A program made the position numbers and the translations under genes. DNA of 64,000 nt, taken from Rhodospirillales bacterium (GTDB lineage: Bacteria; Pseudomonadota; Alphaproteobacteria; ATCC43930; CGMCC-115725). The stretch lies in assembly GCA_027315365.1 (NCBI GenBank), contig DAHUYF010000131.1, positions 25,795 through 89,794 of the forward strand. The letters run 5' to 3'. The first letter of the stretch is position 1. Every line of letters starts with the position of its first letter. The notes below the pieces were generated by a model that saw only the letters and a program-made list of their open reading frames with translations, searched no databases and had not been told where the DNA came from. Below are positions 53,252 through 60,749 of the stretch, in pieces.

Positions 53252-54325
53252 TCACGCGGCTTGGTCGGGCCGTGGTCCGATATAGGCGGCGGCGGGGCGG
53301 ATGAGCCGGCCGGTCTTCTGCTGCTCCAGCGCGTGCGCCAGCCAGCCGGCGCTGCGCGCCAGGGCAAAGACCGGAGTGAAGGCGTCGCGCGGCAGCCCCA
53401 CCGCCTCGAGCAGCAGCGCGGTGTAGAATTCGACATTGGTCTCGATCGTCCGTCCCGGCTTGCTGCGCCGTAGCGCCGCGAGCGCGCGACGTTCGACCTC
53501 CTCGGCGAAGGCGATGCGACCGGCGGCCGGCCCGAGGCGGCGCAGCGCCGCCTGCAGCGCGTCGGCGCGCGGGTCGCGCCCGCGCCAGATGCGATGGCCG
53601 AACCCCATCAGCCGCTCGCCCCCTCCCAGTGCGCGCTCGAGCCAGGCGGCGATCCGGTCCGGCGCGCCGATCGCGTCGAGCATGTCGAGCACCGGCCCCG
53701 GCGCGCCGCCATGAAGCGGCCCGGTCAGCGCGCAATAGCCGCCGAGTACCGCGGCGGCGAGCGAGGCACGGGTCGAGGCGATGACGCGTGCCGCGAAGGT
53801 CGAGGCGGCGAGGCCGTTGTCGATCACCGTGGCGAGATAGGTGTCGAGCGCGGCGGCGAGCGTCGGCGGCGCTGGCGTGCCCGCCAGCATGCGCAGGAAA
53901 TCCGCGGCCGTGGCGAGCGTCGGATCGGGTGCTACCGGCGGCTCGCCCCGGCGCGCCCGCAACAGGGCGGCAATGCCCACCGGCAGCGCCGCGGCGATGG
54001 CGTCAGGCGGGCTGTCCTCGGCGAGCGCGGCGAGGCATATCCGGACGCCCTCGACCAGCGGCCGCCCCTGCGCTGCGCCGAGCCAGCGCGGCAGCACCGC
54101 AAACGCCGCCTCCCGCGCCGCGCCGAAGCGCGCCAGGATCGCCGCCCGGCTCAACCGGTCGCCGGCAAAGCCTTCCCACAATAGCGCCGTGGCACCCTCA
54201 TAGCCGTGCCGGGCGATGATGTCGGCGAGGTCGTGCCCGCGCAGCCACCAGATGCCGGCGCCGCCATCGACATGGATCAGCACCGTCTCCGCCGCCACCA
54301 CCCCTTCGAGCCCCGGTGTCATCAT
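53252..54325 (-). CDS. Citrate-synthase-like protein with altered active site
   Basis: The 357-residue protein has the citrate-synthase fold with GPLHGGAPG (203-210, His205), GFGHRIWRGRDPRA (241-254, His244) and FALARSAGWLAHALEQ-type residues. Two active-site positions differ. The usual oxaloacetate-binding His of ADHELN/EHGMN is Asn (IDNGLAAST, 169-176), and the catalytic Asp of NVDFY is Glu (NVEFY, 297-301). The latter occurs in CitA-like enzymes. It is divergent from the HTH-fused paralogue, with 78 bases between. It may be a low-activity enzyme, a methylcitrate-type enzyme or a partner subunit. The start is ATGATG after ccgaggaggcaggcg. Confidence 0.8.
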   Translation of the reverse strand: MMTPGLEGVVAAETVLIHVDGGAGIWWLRGHDLADIIARHGYEGATALLWEGFAGDRLSRAAILARFGAAREAAFAVLPRWLGAAQGRPLVEGVRICLAALAEDSPPDAIAAALPVGIAALLRARRGEPPVAPDPTLATAADFLRMLAGTPAPPTLAAALDTYLATVIDNGLAASTFAARVIASTRASLAAAVLGGYCALTGPLHGGAPGPVLDMLDAIGAPDRIAAWLERALGGGERLMGFGHRIWRGRDPRADALQAALRRLGPAAGRIAFAEEVERRALAALRRSKPGRTIETNVEFYTALLLEAVGLPRDAFTPVFALARSAGWLAHALEQQKTGRLIRPAAAYIGPRPDQAA

Positions 54326-54361
54326 CGCCTGCCTCCTCGGCCGTTCGCGGGCGATTCGGGC

Positions 54362-54403
54362 TTGACATCGATAGATTGTCAATATTGATTATATAATCAA
54401 TAT
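54362..54403. promoter_or_regulatory. AT-rich operator/promoter between the citrate-synthase-like genes
   Basis: Within very GC-rich DNA this stretch contains a TTGACA hexamer (54362-54367) and a perfect 10-bp palindrome TCAATATTGA (54379-54388). A perfect 22-bp palindrome at 54382-54403 (ATATTGATTAT followed by its complement) is followed at once by the ATG of the HTH-fused gene. TCAATAT recurs 18 bases apart. TATAAT (54392-54397) lies inside. It is the likely binding site of the MerR-like domain encoded downstream. An ATG so close to the promoter suggests a leaderless mRNA. Confidence 0.6.
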
Positions 54404-55609
54404 ATGGCGGCTATGGCTGAAGGCTCGACCTATCTCACGGCGCGCGAGGCGGCGGCGGCGCTCGGGGTGCGGCCGCAGACGCTCTATGCCTATGTCAGCC
54501 GGGGCCTGATCCGCTCGGAGGGAACCGGCGGGCGGGAGCGGCGCTACCATGCCGAGGATATCGGTCGGCTGCGCCGCAAGCGCGAGGGCGATCCCGGCCT
54601 CGCCGCGGCGGCGGCGCTGAGCTTCGGCGCCCCGGTGCTCGATTCCGCCATCACCCTCATCCTCGATGACCGGCTCTATTACCGCGGCCAGGACGCCTGT
54701 CGGCTGGCGCGCCAGGCCTCGATCCGCAGCGTCGCGGCGCTGCTCTGGCAGGCGGACGGGGCGGCGATCTTCGCGCCCGACAATTTGCCGCCGCGGCCGC
54801 CCGGCCTTGGCGCGGCGCGGCGCGCGGTTGCGTCCCTGGCGCCGATCGAGCGCTGCCTCGCACTGCTGCCGGTCGCCGCCGCCGCCGATGCCCGCGCGCT
54901 CGATCTGGCGCCGCTGGCGGTGGCGCGCACCGGCGTGCGCCTCCTGCGTCTGCTGGCGGCTGCGGTGGCGGGAACCGAGCCCTCGGCCCGGCCAGTCGAC
55001 GCGGTGCTGGCGGAGGCCTGGGGGCTCGCTGCATCGGCGCGCCCGCTGCTGCGCGCCGCCCTCATCCTCTGCGCCGATCACGAGCTCAACGTCTCGGCCT
55101 TCGCCGCGCGCTGTGCCGCGTCGGCGCTGGCCAACCCCTACAACGCCGTCATCGCCGGCATCGCCACGCTGCAAGGCGCCCGGCATGGCGGTGCCGCGGA
55201 ACGGGCCGACGCCTTTCTTGGCGAGGCGCTTGCGGCCGCCGAGCCACAGGCGCTGGTTACCGCCTATTTGCGCCGCGGCGACCGGCTGCCGAGCTTCGGC
55301 CACCACCTCTATCAGGGCGAAGATCCGCGCGCCCGCCTGCTGCTCGATCTCCTCGACGAGCAGGACGCGCCGGTCACCGCCGCGGCGCGGCAGATTGCCG
55401 CGGCGGTGACGGCGCTGATCGGCCGCGCGCCCAATCTGGATTTCGCGCTGGCGCTGTTGCGCCGGTCGCTCGCCCTGCCGGAGGGGGCGGCGCTGGCGCT
55501 GTTCGTCATCGGGCGCAGCATGGGCTGGCTCGCCCAGGCGCAGGAGCAATACGCCGCCGACTGCCTGATCCGGCCGCGCGCCCGCTATGTCGGACCGCCG
55601 GTGCAATGA
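54404..55609 (+). CDS. MerR-type HTH fused to a citrate-synthase domain
   Basis: The 401-residue protein has an N-terminal MerR/HTH_17-like DNA-binding domain. YLTAREAAAALGVRPQTLYAYVSRGLI (10-36) is followed by a wing RERRYHAEDIGRL. From about residue 77 it is a citrate-synthase domain. The active-site set is retained: ADHELNVSAF (His226), ARHGGA (His261), FGHHLYQGEDPRA (His300) and NLDFALAL (Asp346). Proteins of this design are known as HTH-domain citrate synthase family members without firm function. It may be an oxaloacetate- or acyl-CoA-responsive regulator, alone or with the divergent paralogue. A second ATG lies nine bases downstream. Confidence 0.85.
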   Translation: MAAMAEGSTYLTAREAAAALGVRPQTLYAYVSRGLIRSEGTGGRERRYHAEDIGRLRRKREGDPGLAAAAALSFGAPVLDSAITLILDDRLYYRGQDACRLARQASIRSVAALLWQADGAAIFAPDNLPPRPPGLGAARRAVASLAPIERCLALLPVAAAADARALDLAPLAVARTGVRLLRLLAAAVAGTEPSARPVDAVLAEAWGLAASARPLLRAALILCADHELNVSAFAARCAASALANPYNAVIAGIATLQGARHGGAAERADAFLGEALAAAEPQALVTAYLRRGDRLPSFGHHLYQGEDPRARLLLDLLDEQDAPVTAAARQIAAAVTALIGRAPNLDFALALLRRSLALPEGAALALFVIGRSMGWLAQAQEQYAADCLIRPRARYVGPPVQ

Positions 55610-55675
55610 CGCGAGCGCGACGTCGGTCCCGGGCAAATTCCCCAATCCGGCTGGGGTTGAACGCCGGCAGGACGC

Positions 55676-56152
55676 ATGCTAGGCAAAGCGATGTTTGATC
55701 GGCTCAAGGCGTGGTTGACGGAGGGGGATCGGCAGGCATCAGGCGGGGCGGACGAGCTGCGGCTGGGGGTGGCGGCACTGCTGATGGAGGCGGCGCGCAT
55801 CGATGGTCGGCTCGATTCGGCGGAGCGCGCGGCGGTGCGTCGCCTCTTGCAGCAGCGTTTCGCCCTCGGCGACGAGGCGGCGTCCCTGCTGGCGGAGGCG
55901 GCCGAGCGGCAAGCGGAGCGGTCGACGCAGCTCTTCGGCATGACGCGCCTGATCAACGACCGCTTCTCACTGGCCCGGCGCATCGAACTGATCGAGATGC
56001 TGTGGGAAGTCGCCTATGCCGACGGCACGCTCGATCCGCTGGAGGATGCCATGCTGCGGCGGGTCGCCGGGCTCGTCGATGTCTCCGACCACGAGCGCGG
56101 CGAGGCGCGGCAGCGGGTGCTGCGGCGACTCGGGATCGATCGGGCGGGCTGA
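55676..56152 (+). CDS. TerB-like (tellurite resistance/DUF) protein
   Basis: The 158-residue all-helical protein has LGVAALLMEAARIDGRLDSAERAAVRRLLQQRF, then RRIELIEMLWEVAYADGTLDPLEDAMLRRVAGLV, with two acidic D-G-x-L-D loops like those of TerB. These may bind metal. It is not linked here to other ter genes, so tellurite resistance is not implied. It begins the block that continues with fdxA and carD, as in related genomes. A start at MFDRLKAW, five codons in, is possible. Confidence 0.8.
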   Translation: MLGKAMFDRLKAWLTEGDRQASGGADELRLGVAALLMEAARIDGRLDSAERAAVRRLLQQRFALGDEAASLLAEAAERQAERSTQLFGMTRLINDRFSLARRIELIEMLWEVAYADGTLDPLEDAMLRRVAGLVDVSDHERGEARQRVLRRLGIDRAG

Positions 56153-56205
56153 TTGCTGAGATCGGGCGGCGGCGCCCGGGCTGACTAATGGAAGAGTGCT
56201 GAACC

Positions 56206-56541
56206 ATGACCTATGTCGTCACCGAAGCCTGCATCAAGTGCAAATACATGGATTGCGTCGAGGTCTGCCCCGTGGATTGTTTCTACGAGGGCGAGAACAT
56301 GCTCGTCATCCACCCTGATGAATGCATCGACTGCGGCGTCTGCGAGCCGGAGTGCCCGGCGGAGGCGATCGTGCCCGACAGCGAGCCGGTCGCCGAAAAA
56401 TGGATAGAGCTCAACCGCCAGTATTCGACAAGCTGGCCAAACATTACGCGCAAAGCCGATGCCCCGCCGGACGCCGATGAGTTCAAGAGCGTTCCCGATA
56501 AGTTCGAGAAATTCTTCAGCCCGAGCCCGGGGAAGCGATAA
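56206..56541 (+). CDS. fdxA: Ferredoxin FdxA (7Fe/8Fe type)
   Basis: The 111-residue ferredoxin begins [29 protein letters not shown] and continues [20 protein letters not shown]. It has the Cys pattern of a 3Fe-4S plus 4Fe-4S ferredoxin, and the C-terminal extension ends [12 protein letters not shown]. It carries electrons in the cytoplasm. fdxA beside carD is a conserved alphaproteobacterial arrangement. A ribosome-binding site (ggaagagtgctgaacc) precedes the ATG. Confidence 0.95.
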   Translation: MTYVVTEACIKCKYMDCVEVCPVDCFYEGENMLVIHPDECIDCGVCEPECPAEAIVPDSEPVAEKWIELNRQYSTSWPNITRKADAPPDADEFKSVPDKFEKFFSPSPGKR

Positions 56542-56779
56542 CCCTAAATCGCTGAACTGTCGGCGGCCCGCACCTATTGGCGGGCTGTTCTGCTGGTATT
56601 CGGGGCCTGCATTGTGCTATATATTGTTCCGACGCGAGCTTATCGCGTCGCTCCCGGTAACCAGGTCCGGGCAGTCATGCCGGCGGGTGCCCGAATTGGC
56701 GCCGGATCGGCACGAGCGGCGTCATGCCTGTACCGTTCCTGCCCGACGATCCTTGGATGCCTTAGATCGAGAGAAAAAG
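56542..56779 (+). promoter_or_regulatory. carD leader region with a perfect hairpin
   Basis: The 238-base gap between fdxA and carD holds a perfect 8-bp hairpin CGACGCGA-gctta-TCGCGTCG at 56630-56650. Immediately before it is an AT-rich stretch, TGCTATATATTG, that could hold a -10 element; no matching -35 at 17 bp is clear. The hairpin would lie in the carD 5' untranslated region if transcription starts there. Ribosome-binding site gagagaaaaag precedes the carD ATG. Confidence 0.45.
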
Positions 56780-57277
56780 ATGTCGGAAAAGATTGGTTTC
56801 GCGGCGGGCGATCTCGTGGTCTACCCCACCCACGGCGTCGGCAAAATCCTCGGCATCGAGACCCAGGAGATCGCCGGCTACACCCTGAACGTCTTCGTCG
56901 TCCATTTCGACAAGGACCGCATGACCCTGCGCGTGCCGCTGGCCAAGGCCAAGGGCTCGGGACTGCGTCGGCTGTCGACGCGCAAGGAGATGGACGCGGC
57001 GCTGACCAAGCTCAAGGGCCGCTCGCGCGCCAAGCGCACCATGTGGAGCCGGCGCGCGCAGGAATACGAGCAGAAGATCAATTCCGGCGATCCCGCCTCG
57101 ATCGCCGAGGTGGTCCGCGACCTCTACCGCAATGTCGGCCAGCCCGAGCAGTCCTATAGCGAGCGCCAGATCTACCAGGCGGCGCTTGATCGGCTGGTGC
57201 GCGAATTCGCCGCCGTCGAAAAGATCGACGAGGACACGGCGGTGCGGCGGCTCGAGCAGATGCTGAGCGCGGCGTGA
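56780..57277 (+). CDS. carD: CarD family transcriptional regulator
   Basis: The 165-residue protein has the N-terminal RNA-polymerase-interacting Tudor-like domain: KIGFAAGDLVVYPTHGVGKILGIETQEIAGY, then MTLRVPLAKAKGSGLRRL. The C-terminal helical DNA-binding domain is LYRNVGQPEQSYSERQIYQAALDRLVREFAAV. CarD binds the RNA polymerase beta subunit and stabilises open complexes. It lies between fdxA and the phosphatase-like gene, close to a sigma factor gene. A longer upstream frame is not supported; the ATG after the ribosome-binding site gives the standard N-terminus. Confidence 0.94.
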   Translation: MSEKIGFAAGDLVVYPTHGVGKILGIETQEIAGYTLNVFVVHFDKDRMTLRVPLAKAKGSGLRRLSTRKEMDAALTKLKGRSRAKRTMWSRRAQEYEQKINSGDPASIAEVVRDLYRNVGQPEQSYSERQIYQAALDRLVREFAAVEKIDEDTAVRRLEQMLSAA

Positions 57278-57340
57278 GCAAAAGCGGCCATCCGCCGTTC
57301 GCGGATGGCGCGGTTTGCGAGATTGTGATAAGGGGCGGTC

Positions 57341-58156
57341 GTGACTACGGCCGCCCCTCGTGATTCCGAGATCTTCGCCCGCCTCGTGCGGCCGCAGCGC
57401 ATTTGGGCGGTGGCGGCGATCCACGGCGAGGCCGAGCGGCTGGCCCGGCTCCATGGCCGCCTCGCACCGCAGTTCGACCGCGGCGACCGTCTCGTCTATC
57501 TCGGGGGATATCTCGGCCACGGCGCCGCCGTCGCCGCGACGCTCGACGAACTCGTCCGGTTCCGCCGCCTTTTCCTGGCGCGCCGTCTCGCCTTCCTCGG
57601 CGACATCGCCTTCCTGCGCGGCAGTCAGGAGGAGATGTGGCAGAAGCTGCAGCAGCTGCAATTCGCGCCCAACCCGCGCGAGGTGCTGCAATGGATGCTG
57701 GATCACGGCGTCGGCGCCACGCTCGAGGCCTACGGCGCCGATCCGCGCCAGGGCCTCGCCGCCGCCCGCGACGGCGCGCTCGCGATCACCCGCTGGACCG
57801 CCTCGCTGCGCGCCGCGATCGACACCCATCCCGGCCATCGCCCGCTGCTCACCGGCGTCAAGCGCTATGCCATCACCGAGGATGGCGGTCTGCTCTTCGT
57901 TCATGCCGGCATCGATCCCGGCAAGCCGCTCGACCTGCAGCGCGACATGCTGTGGTGGGGCGGGGTCAACATCCTCGAGCTGGACGCGCCCTATGGCGGC
58001 TTCCGCCGCGTCATCCGCGGCTTCGAGCGCCGGCATGGCGGGCTCGCCCAGAGCGCCCATGCCGTATCGCTCGACGCCGGCAGCGGCTTCGGCGGCACGC
58101 TGCTCGCCGTCTGCTTCGCGCCGGACGGGAGCGTGCTCGACACCGTCGAGGCGTGA
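57341..58156 (+). CDS. PPP-type phosphatase-like protein, predicted catalytically dead
   Basis: The 271-residue protein has the layout of bacterial PPP serine/threonine phosphatases (PrpA-like), but the metal ligands are altered. GDIHG is AAIHG (25-29), GDYIDRG is GGYLGHG (55-61), RGNHE is RGSQEE (93-98), and the late HGH motif is IRGFER (225-230). Structural motifs remain: FVHAGIDPGKPLDLQRDMLWW (186-206) and DAGSGFGGTLLAV (245-257). It probably serves as a binding or scaffold protein. It starts at a GTG with aagggg upstream and lies 63 bases after carD and 60 before rpoH, so a link to RNA-polymerase control is plausible. Confidence 0.75.
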   Translation: MTTAAPRDSEIFARLVRPQRIWAVAAIHGEAERLARLHGRLAPQFDRGDRLVYLGGYLGHGAAVAATLDELVRFRRLFLARRLAFLGDIAFLRGSQEEMWQKLQQLQFAPNPREVLQWMLDHGVGATLEAYGADPRQGLAAARDGALAITRWTASLRAAIDTHPGHRPLLTGVKRYAITEDGGLLFVHAGIDPGKPLDLQRDMLWWGGVNILELDAPYGGFRRVIRGFERRHGGLAQSAHAVSLDAGSGFGGTLLAVCFAPDGSVLDTVEA

Positions 58157-58216
58157 GCGGCTCCCGACCGCCGCAACCATCCCGCCTTCCGCGATGTTGG
58201 CAGGCGGGAGACGGCC

Positions 58217-59116
58217 ATGGTTCATATCGACGATCCCGCCACGCAGCGCGCCAATCTCGGCTTCATCCGGGCGGCGATGCGCGCGCCGCTGCTGTCGCGC
58301 TCGCATGAATTCGCGCTGGCGCGGCGCTGGCGCGAGGCGGGCGACGCGACGGCGCTGCACGAGCTGACGCGCGCCTACACTCGCCTCGTCATCGCCATCG
58401 CCCGGCGCTACCGCAGCTATGGGCTGCCGATGGGCGATCTGGTGCAGGAGGGCAATGTCGGGCTGATGCTGGCGGCGCGCCGCTTCGAGCCTGATCGCGC
58501 GGTGCGCTTCTCGACCTATGCCGCCTGGTGGATCCGCTCGGCGATGCAGGATTATGTGCTGCGCAACTGGTCGATCGTGCGCACCGGCTCGACCACGGCG
58601 CAGAAATCGCTGTTTTTCAATCTGCGCCGGCTGCGGGCGCGCATCGAGGAGCAATCGGGCGTGCCGCTCGACGATGCCGGCCGCCGTCGCATTGCCGCGA
58701 CGCTCGGCGTGGCGCTGGGCGAGGTCGAGCAGATGGATCTGCGGCTCGCCGGTGCCGACCAGTCGCTGAACGCGCCGCGCGGCGAGGGCGACGAGGATTG
58801 GCAGGATGTCATCGCCGATGGCCGGCCCAGTCCCGAACAGACGGCGATCAGCGTGCATGACGGGCGGCGGCGGTCGCGCTGGCTCGCCGAGGCGCTGGAA
58901 GAGCTGAGCCCGCGCGAGCGGCGCATCATTGACGCCCGGCGCCTGCGCGAGGAGCGTGCGACGCTCGAGGAGCTGGCTGGTGCGCTCGGCGTCTCCAAGG
59001 AGCGGGTGCGCCAGCTCGAGCAGCGTGCGCTGCTGAAGCTGCGCCGCTCGCTCTGCCGCCGCGCCGCGCGGCCCGCCGACCTGCTGCTCGAGGCGGCGGA
59101 CGGCGCGACGGCATAG
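58217..59116 (+). CDS. rpoH: RNA polymerase sigma-32-type factor (RpoH family)
   Basis: The 299-residue sigma-70 family protein has region 2.2-2.4 LVQEGNVGLMLAARRFEPDRAVRFSTYAAWWIRSAMQDYVLRNWS and the RpoH-specific box TAQKSLFFNLRRLR. Region 4.2 is LEELAGALGVSKERVRQLEQRALLKLR. RpoH directs heat-shock and other stress genes. Alphaproteobacteria often carry more than one rpoH; which copy this is cannot be decided. It ends the carD block and is followed by a strong terminator. Confidence 0.93.
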   Translation: MVHIDDPATQRANLGFIRAAMRAPLLSRSHEFALARRWREAGDATALHELTRAYTRLVIAIARRYRSYGLPMGDLVQEGNVGLMLAARRFEPDRAVRFSTYAAWWIRSAMQDYVLRNWSIVRTGSTTAQKSLFFNLRRLRARIEEQSGVPLDDAGRRRIAATLGVALGEVEQMDLRLAGADQSLNAPRGEGDEDWQDVIADGRPSPEQTAISVHDGRRRSRWLAEALEELSPRERRIIDARRLREERATLEELAGALGVSKERVRQLEQRALLKLRRSLCRRAARPADLLLEAADGATA

Positions 59117-59127
59117 CCCGAAAAGAA

Positions 59128-59157
59128 AGCGGCCCCGGCGTTGCCGCCGGGGCCGCT
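59128..59157. terminator. Bidirectional intrinsic terminator (rpoH / MFS)
   Basis: A perfect 13-bp stem (AGCGGCCCCGGCG with its complement) closes a TTGC loop. It lies 11 bases after the rpoH stop and just past the convergent MFS stop. On the minus strand the stem is followed by CTTTCTTTTC, a U-rich tract; on the plus strand by tgttcc. It thus serves both genes, better for the MFS gene. The core GGCCCCGG recurs in the ccm leader hairpin. Confidence 0.85.
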
Positions 59158-59170
59158 GTTCCGCACCGGG

Positions 59171-60535
59171 TCAGGGCTGGTCGGGCACCAGCGGCTGGCC
59201 GCCGACCTCCTCCCAGATCTTCACTTGATGCGTCGGTTCGCGCATGAAGGCGAGGCTGACGACGACGCCGACGGCGGCGATTGCCATCGGGTAGAGCAGG
59301 CCGCCCAGCGCCACGCCGGTGATCGCCGCGACCGAGGCGCCGGCTGCCGGCACGAGCCCGCCGAACACGCCGTTGCCGACGTGATAGGGCAGCGACATCG
59401 AGGTGTAGCGGATGCGCGCCGGGAAGAGCTCGACCAGGAAGGCGGCGATCGGCCCGTACACCATCGTGACCAGGATCACCAGGTAGAAGATCAGGATCGT
59501 CAGGACGACCGGATTGTCCTTGAAGGTCCCGAGCCAGGTGAATACCGGCCAGTAGGTGATCACCGCCAGCGCGAAGCCCAGGGTCATGATGCCGCGCCGC
59601 CCGATCCGGTCGGAGAGCGCGCCGAAGACGATGAAGAACGGCGCGGCGGCGGTCAGCGCGATCATGAACATGATGTAGACGGCGACGTAGTTTATCTTGA
59701 GCACGGCGGTCATGTAGAAGAGGGCGTAGAACTGGCCGGTGTACCAGACGACGCCTTCGGGTGCGGTGGCGCCGAACAGGGCGAGAAGAATGAGGCCCCA
59801 GTTCTTGCCGCTGCCAAAACTTTCAAGCGCGGGATTGGCGGATGCCTTGCCTTGCTGCTTGAGCCGCACGTAGAGCGGCGATTCCTCGAGCTTGAGCCGG
59901 ATGTAGATCGACAGGACGACGAGAACGCCCGAGATCAGGAAGGGCACGCGCCAGCCCCAGTCGCCGAACACCTGGTCGCCGAGGCTCAGCCGGCACAGCA
60001 GGATCACCAGCAGCGCCAGCACGATGCCCATCGTGGCGGTCGTCTGGATCCACGACGTGTAGTAGCCGCGCCTGCCGTCGGGTGCGTGCTCGGCGATATA
60101 GGTGGCGGCGCCGCCATACTCGCCGCCGAGCGCCAGACCCTGCAGCACGCGCATGGCGACCAGCAGGATCGGCGCCAGCGCGCCGATCGCTTCGTAGCCC
60201 GGCAGCAAGCCCACGACGAAGGTCGATGCTCCCATCAGCAGCAGGGTGAGCATGAAGGTGAACTTTCGGCCGATGAGATCGCCGAGATGGCCGAAGACGA
60301 TCGCGCCGAAGGGCCGGACGAGGAAGCCGGTCCAGAACACGAAGAGGCTGGCGATGAAGGCGACGGAGGGACTGAGGCTCGGCGAGAAGAAGTGCCTGCT
60401 GAAAAACAGCGCGAGCACGCCGTAGAGATAGAAATCATACCACTCGATCAGCGTGCCGACCGAGGATGCGCCGATGATGAAGCTCAAGTTTTGCCTGCCG
60501 GCCGCGTCGCGACCCGCCGCTGCAGATACCGCCAT
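59171..60535 (-). CDS. MFS transporter, metabolite:H+ symporter family
   Basis: The 454-residue protein has 12 predicted TM helices. The MHS-type opening is IGASSVGTLIEWYDFYLYG, the loop 2-3 motif is FGHLGDLIGRKFTF, and GEYGGAATYIAEHAPDGRRGYYTSW lies before the central loop. Members carry shikimate, aromatic acids, proline/betaine or dicarboxylates. It is divergent from the salicylyl-CoA hydroxylase gene, so uptake of an aromatic acid is the likely role. A strong terminator follows. Confidence 0.9.
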   Translation of the reverse strand: MAVSAAAGRDAAGRQNLSFIIGASSVGTLIEWYDFYLYGVLALFFSRHFFSPSLSPSVAFIASLFVFWTGFLVRPFGAIVFGHLGDLIGRKFTFMLTLLLMGASTFVVGLLPGYEAIGALAPILLVAMRVLQGLALGGEYGGAATYIAEHAPDGRRGYYTSWIQTTATMGIVLALLVILLCRLSLGDQVFGDWGWRVPFLISGVLVVLSIYIRLKLEESPLYVRLKQQGKASANPALESFGSGKNWGLILLALFGATAPEGVVWYTGQFYALFYMTAVLKINYVAVYIMFMIALTAAAPFFIVFGALSDRIGRRGIMTLGFALAVITYWPVFTWLGTFKDNPVVLTILIFYLVILVTMVYGPIAAFLVELFPARIRYTSMSLPYHVGNGVFGGLVPAAGASVAAITGVALGGLLYPMAIAAVGVVVSLAFMREPTHQVKIWEEVGGQPLVPDQP

Positions 60536-60623
60536 GGTTTCCCCCTATGTGGTTGCGCGAGGTTCACTGACCTCCGGCTGCCCAGCGAATCCAGGACCGG
60601 CCGCGCCTCCTTTTCTGTAGAAA

Positions 60624-60685
60624 CTGTAACTTGGCTGGCGTCTCCAAGCAATCGCGCATCGACGCGGAGAATTGCGGAGTTACAG
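60624..60685. promoter_or_regulatory. CTGTAACT / AGTTACAG inverted repeat in the divergent promoter region
   Basis: A perfect 8-bp inverted repeat has arms at 60624-60631 and 60678-60685, 46 bases apart. It lies between the divergent MFS and hydroxylase genes. GTTACAGCTAAC follows in the right arm, similar to GTGACAGCTAAC near 5756. It could be an operator for an aromatic-responsive regulator, although none is encoded nearby. Confidence 0.45.
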
Positions 60686-60749
60686 CTAACTATTTCGGGG
60701 CGGCCGCGACGCTGGCGGCGGCGATATTTTAGGTTTAAAGTAATTTTTC

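Noticed and set aside
55676..56152. Tellurite resistance locus
   Set aside because: Only a TerB-like protein is seen, without terC, terD or terZ relatives; the context is fdxA/carD.
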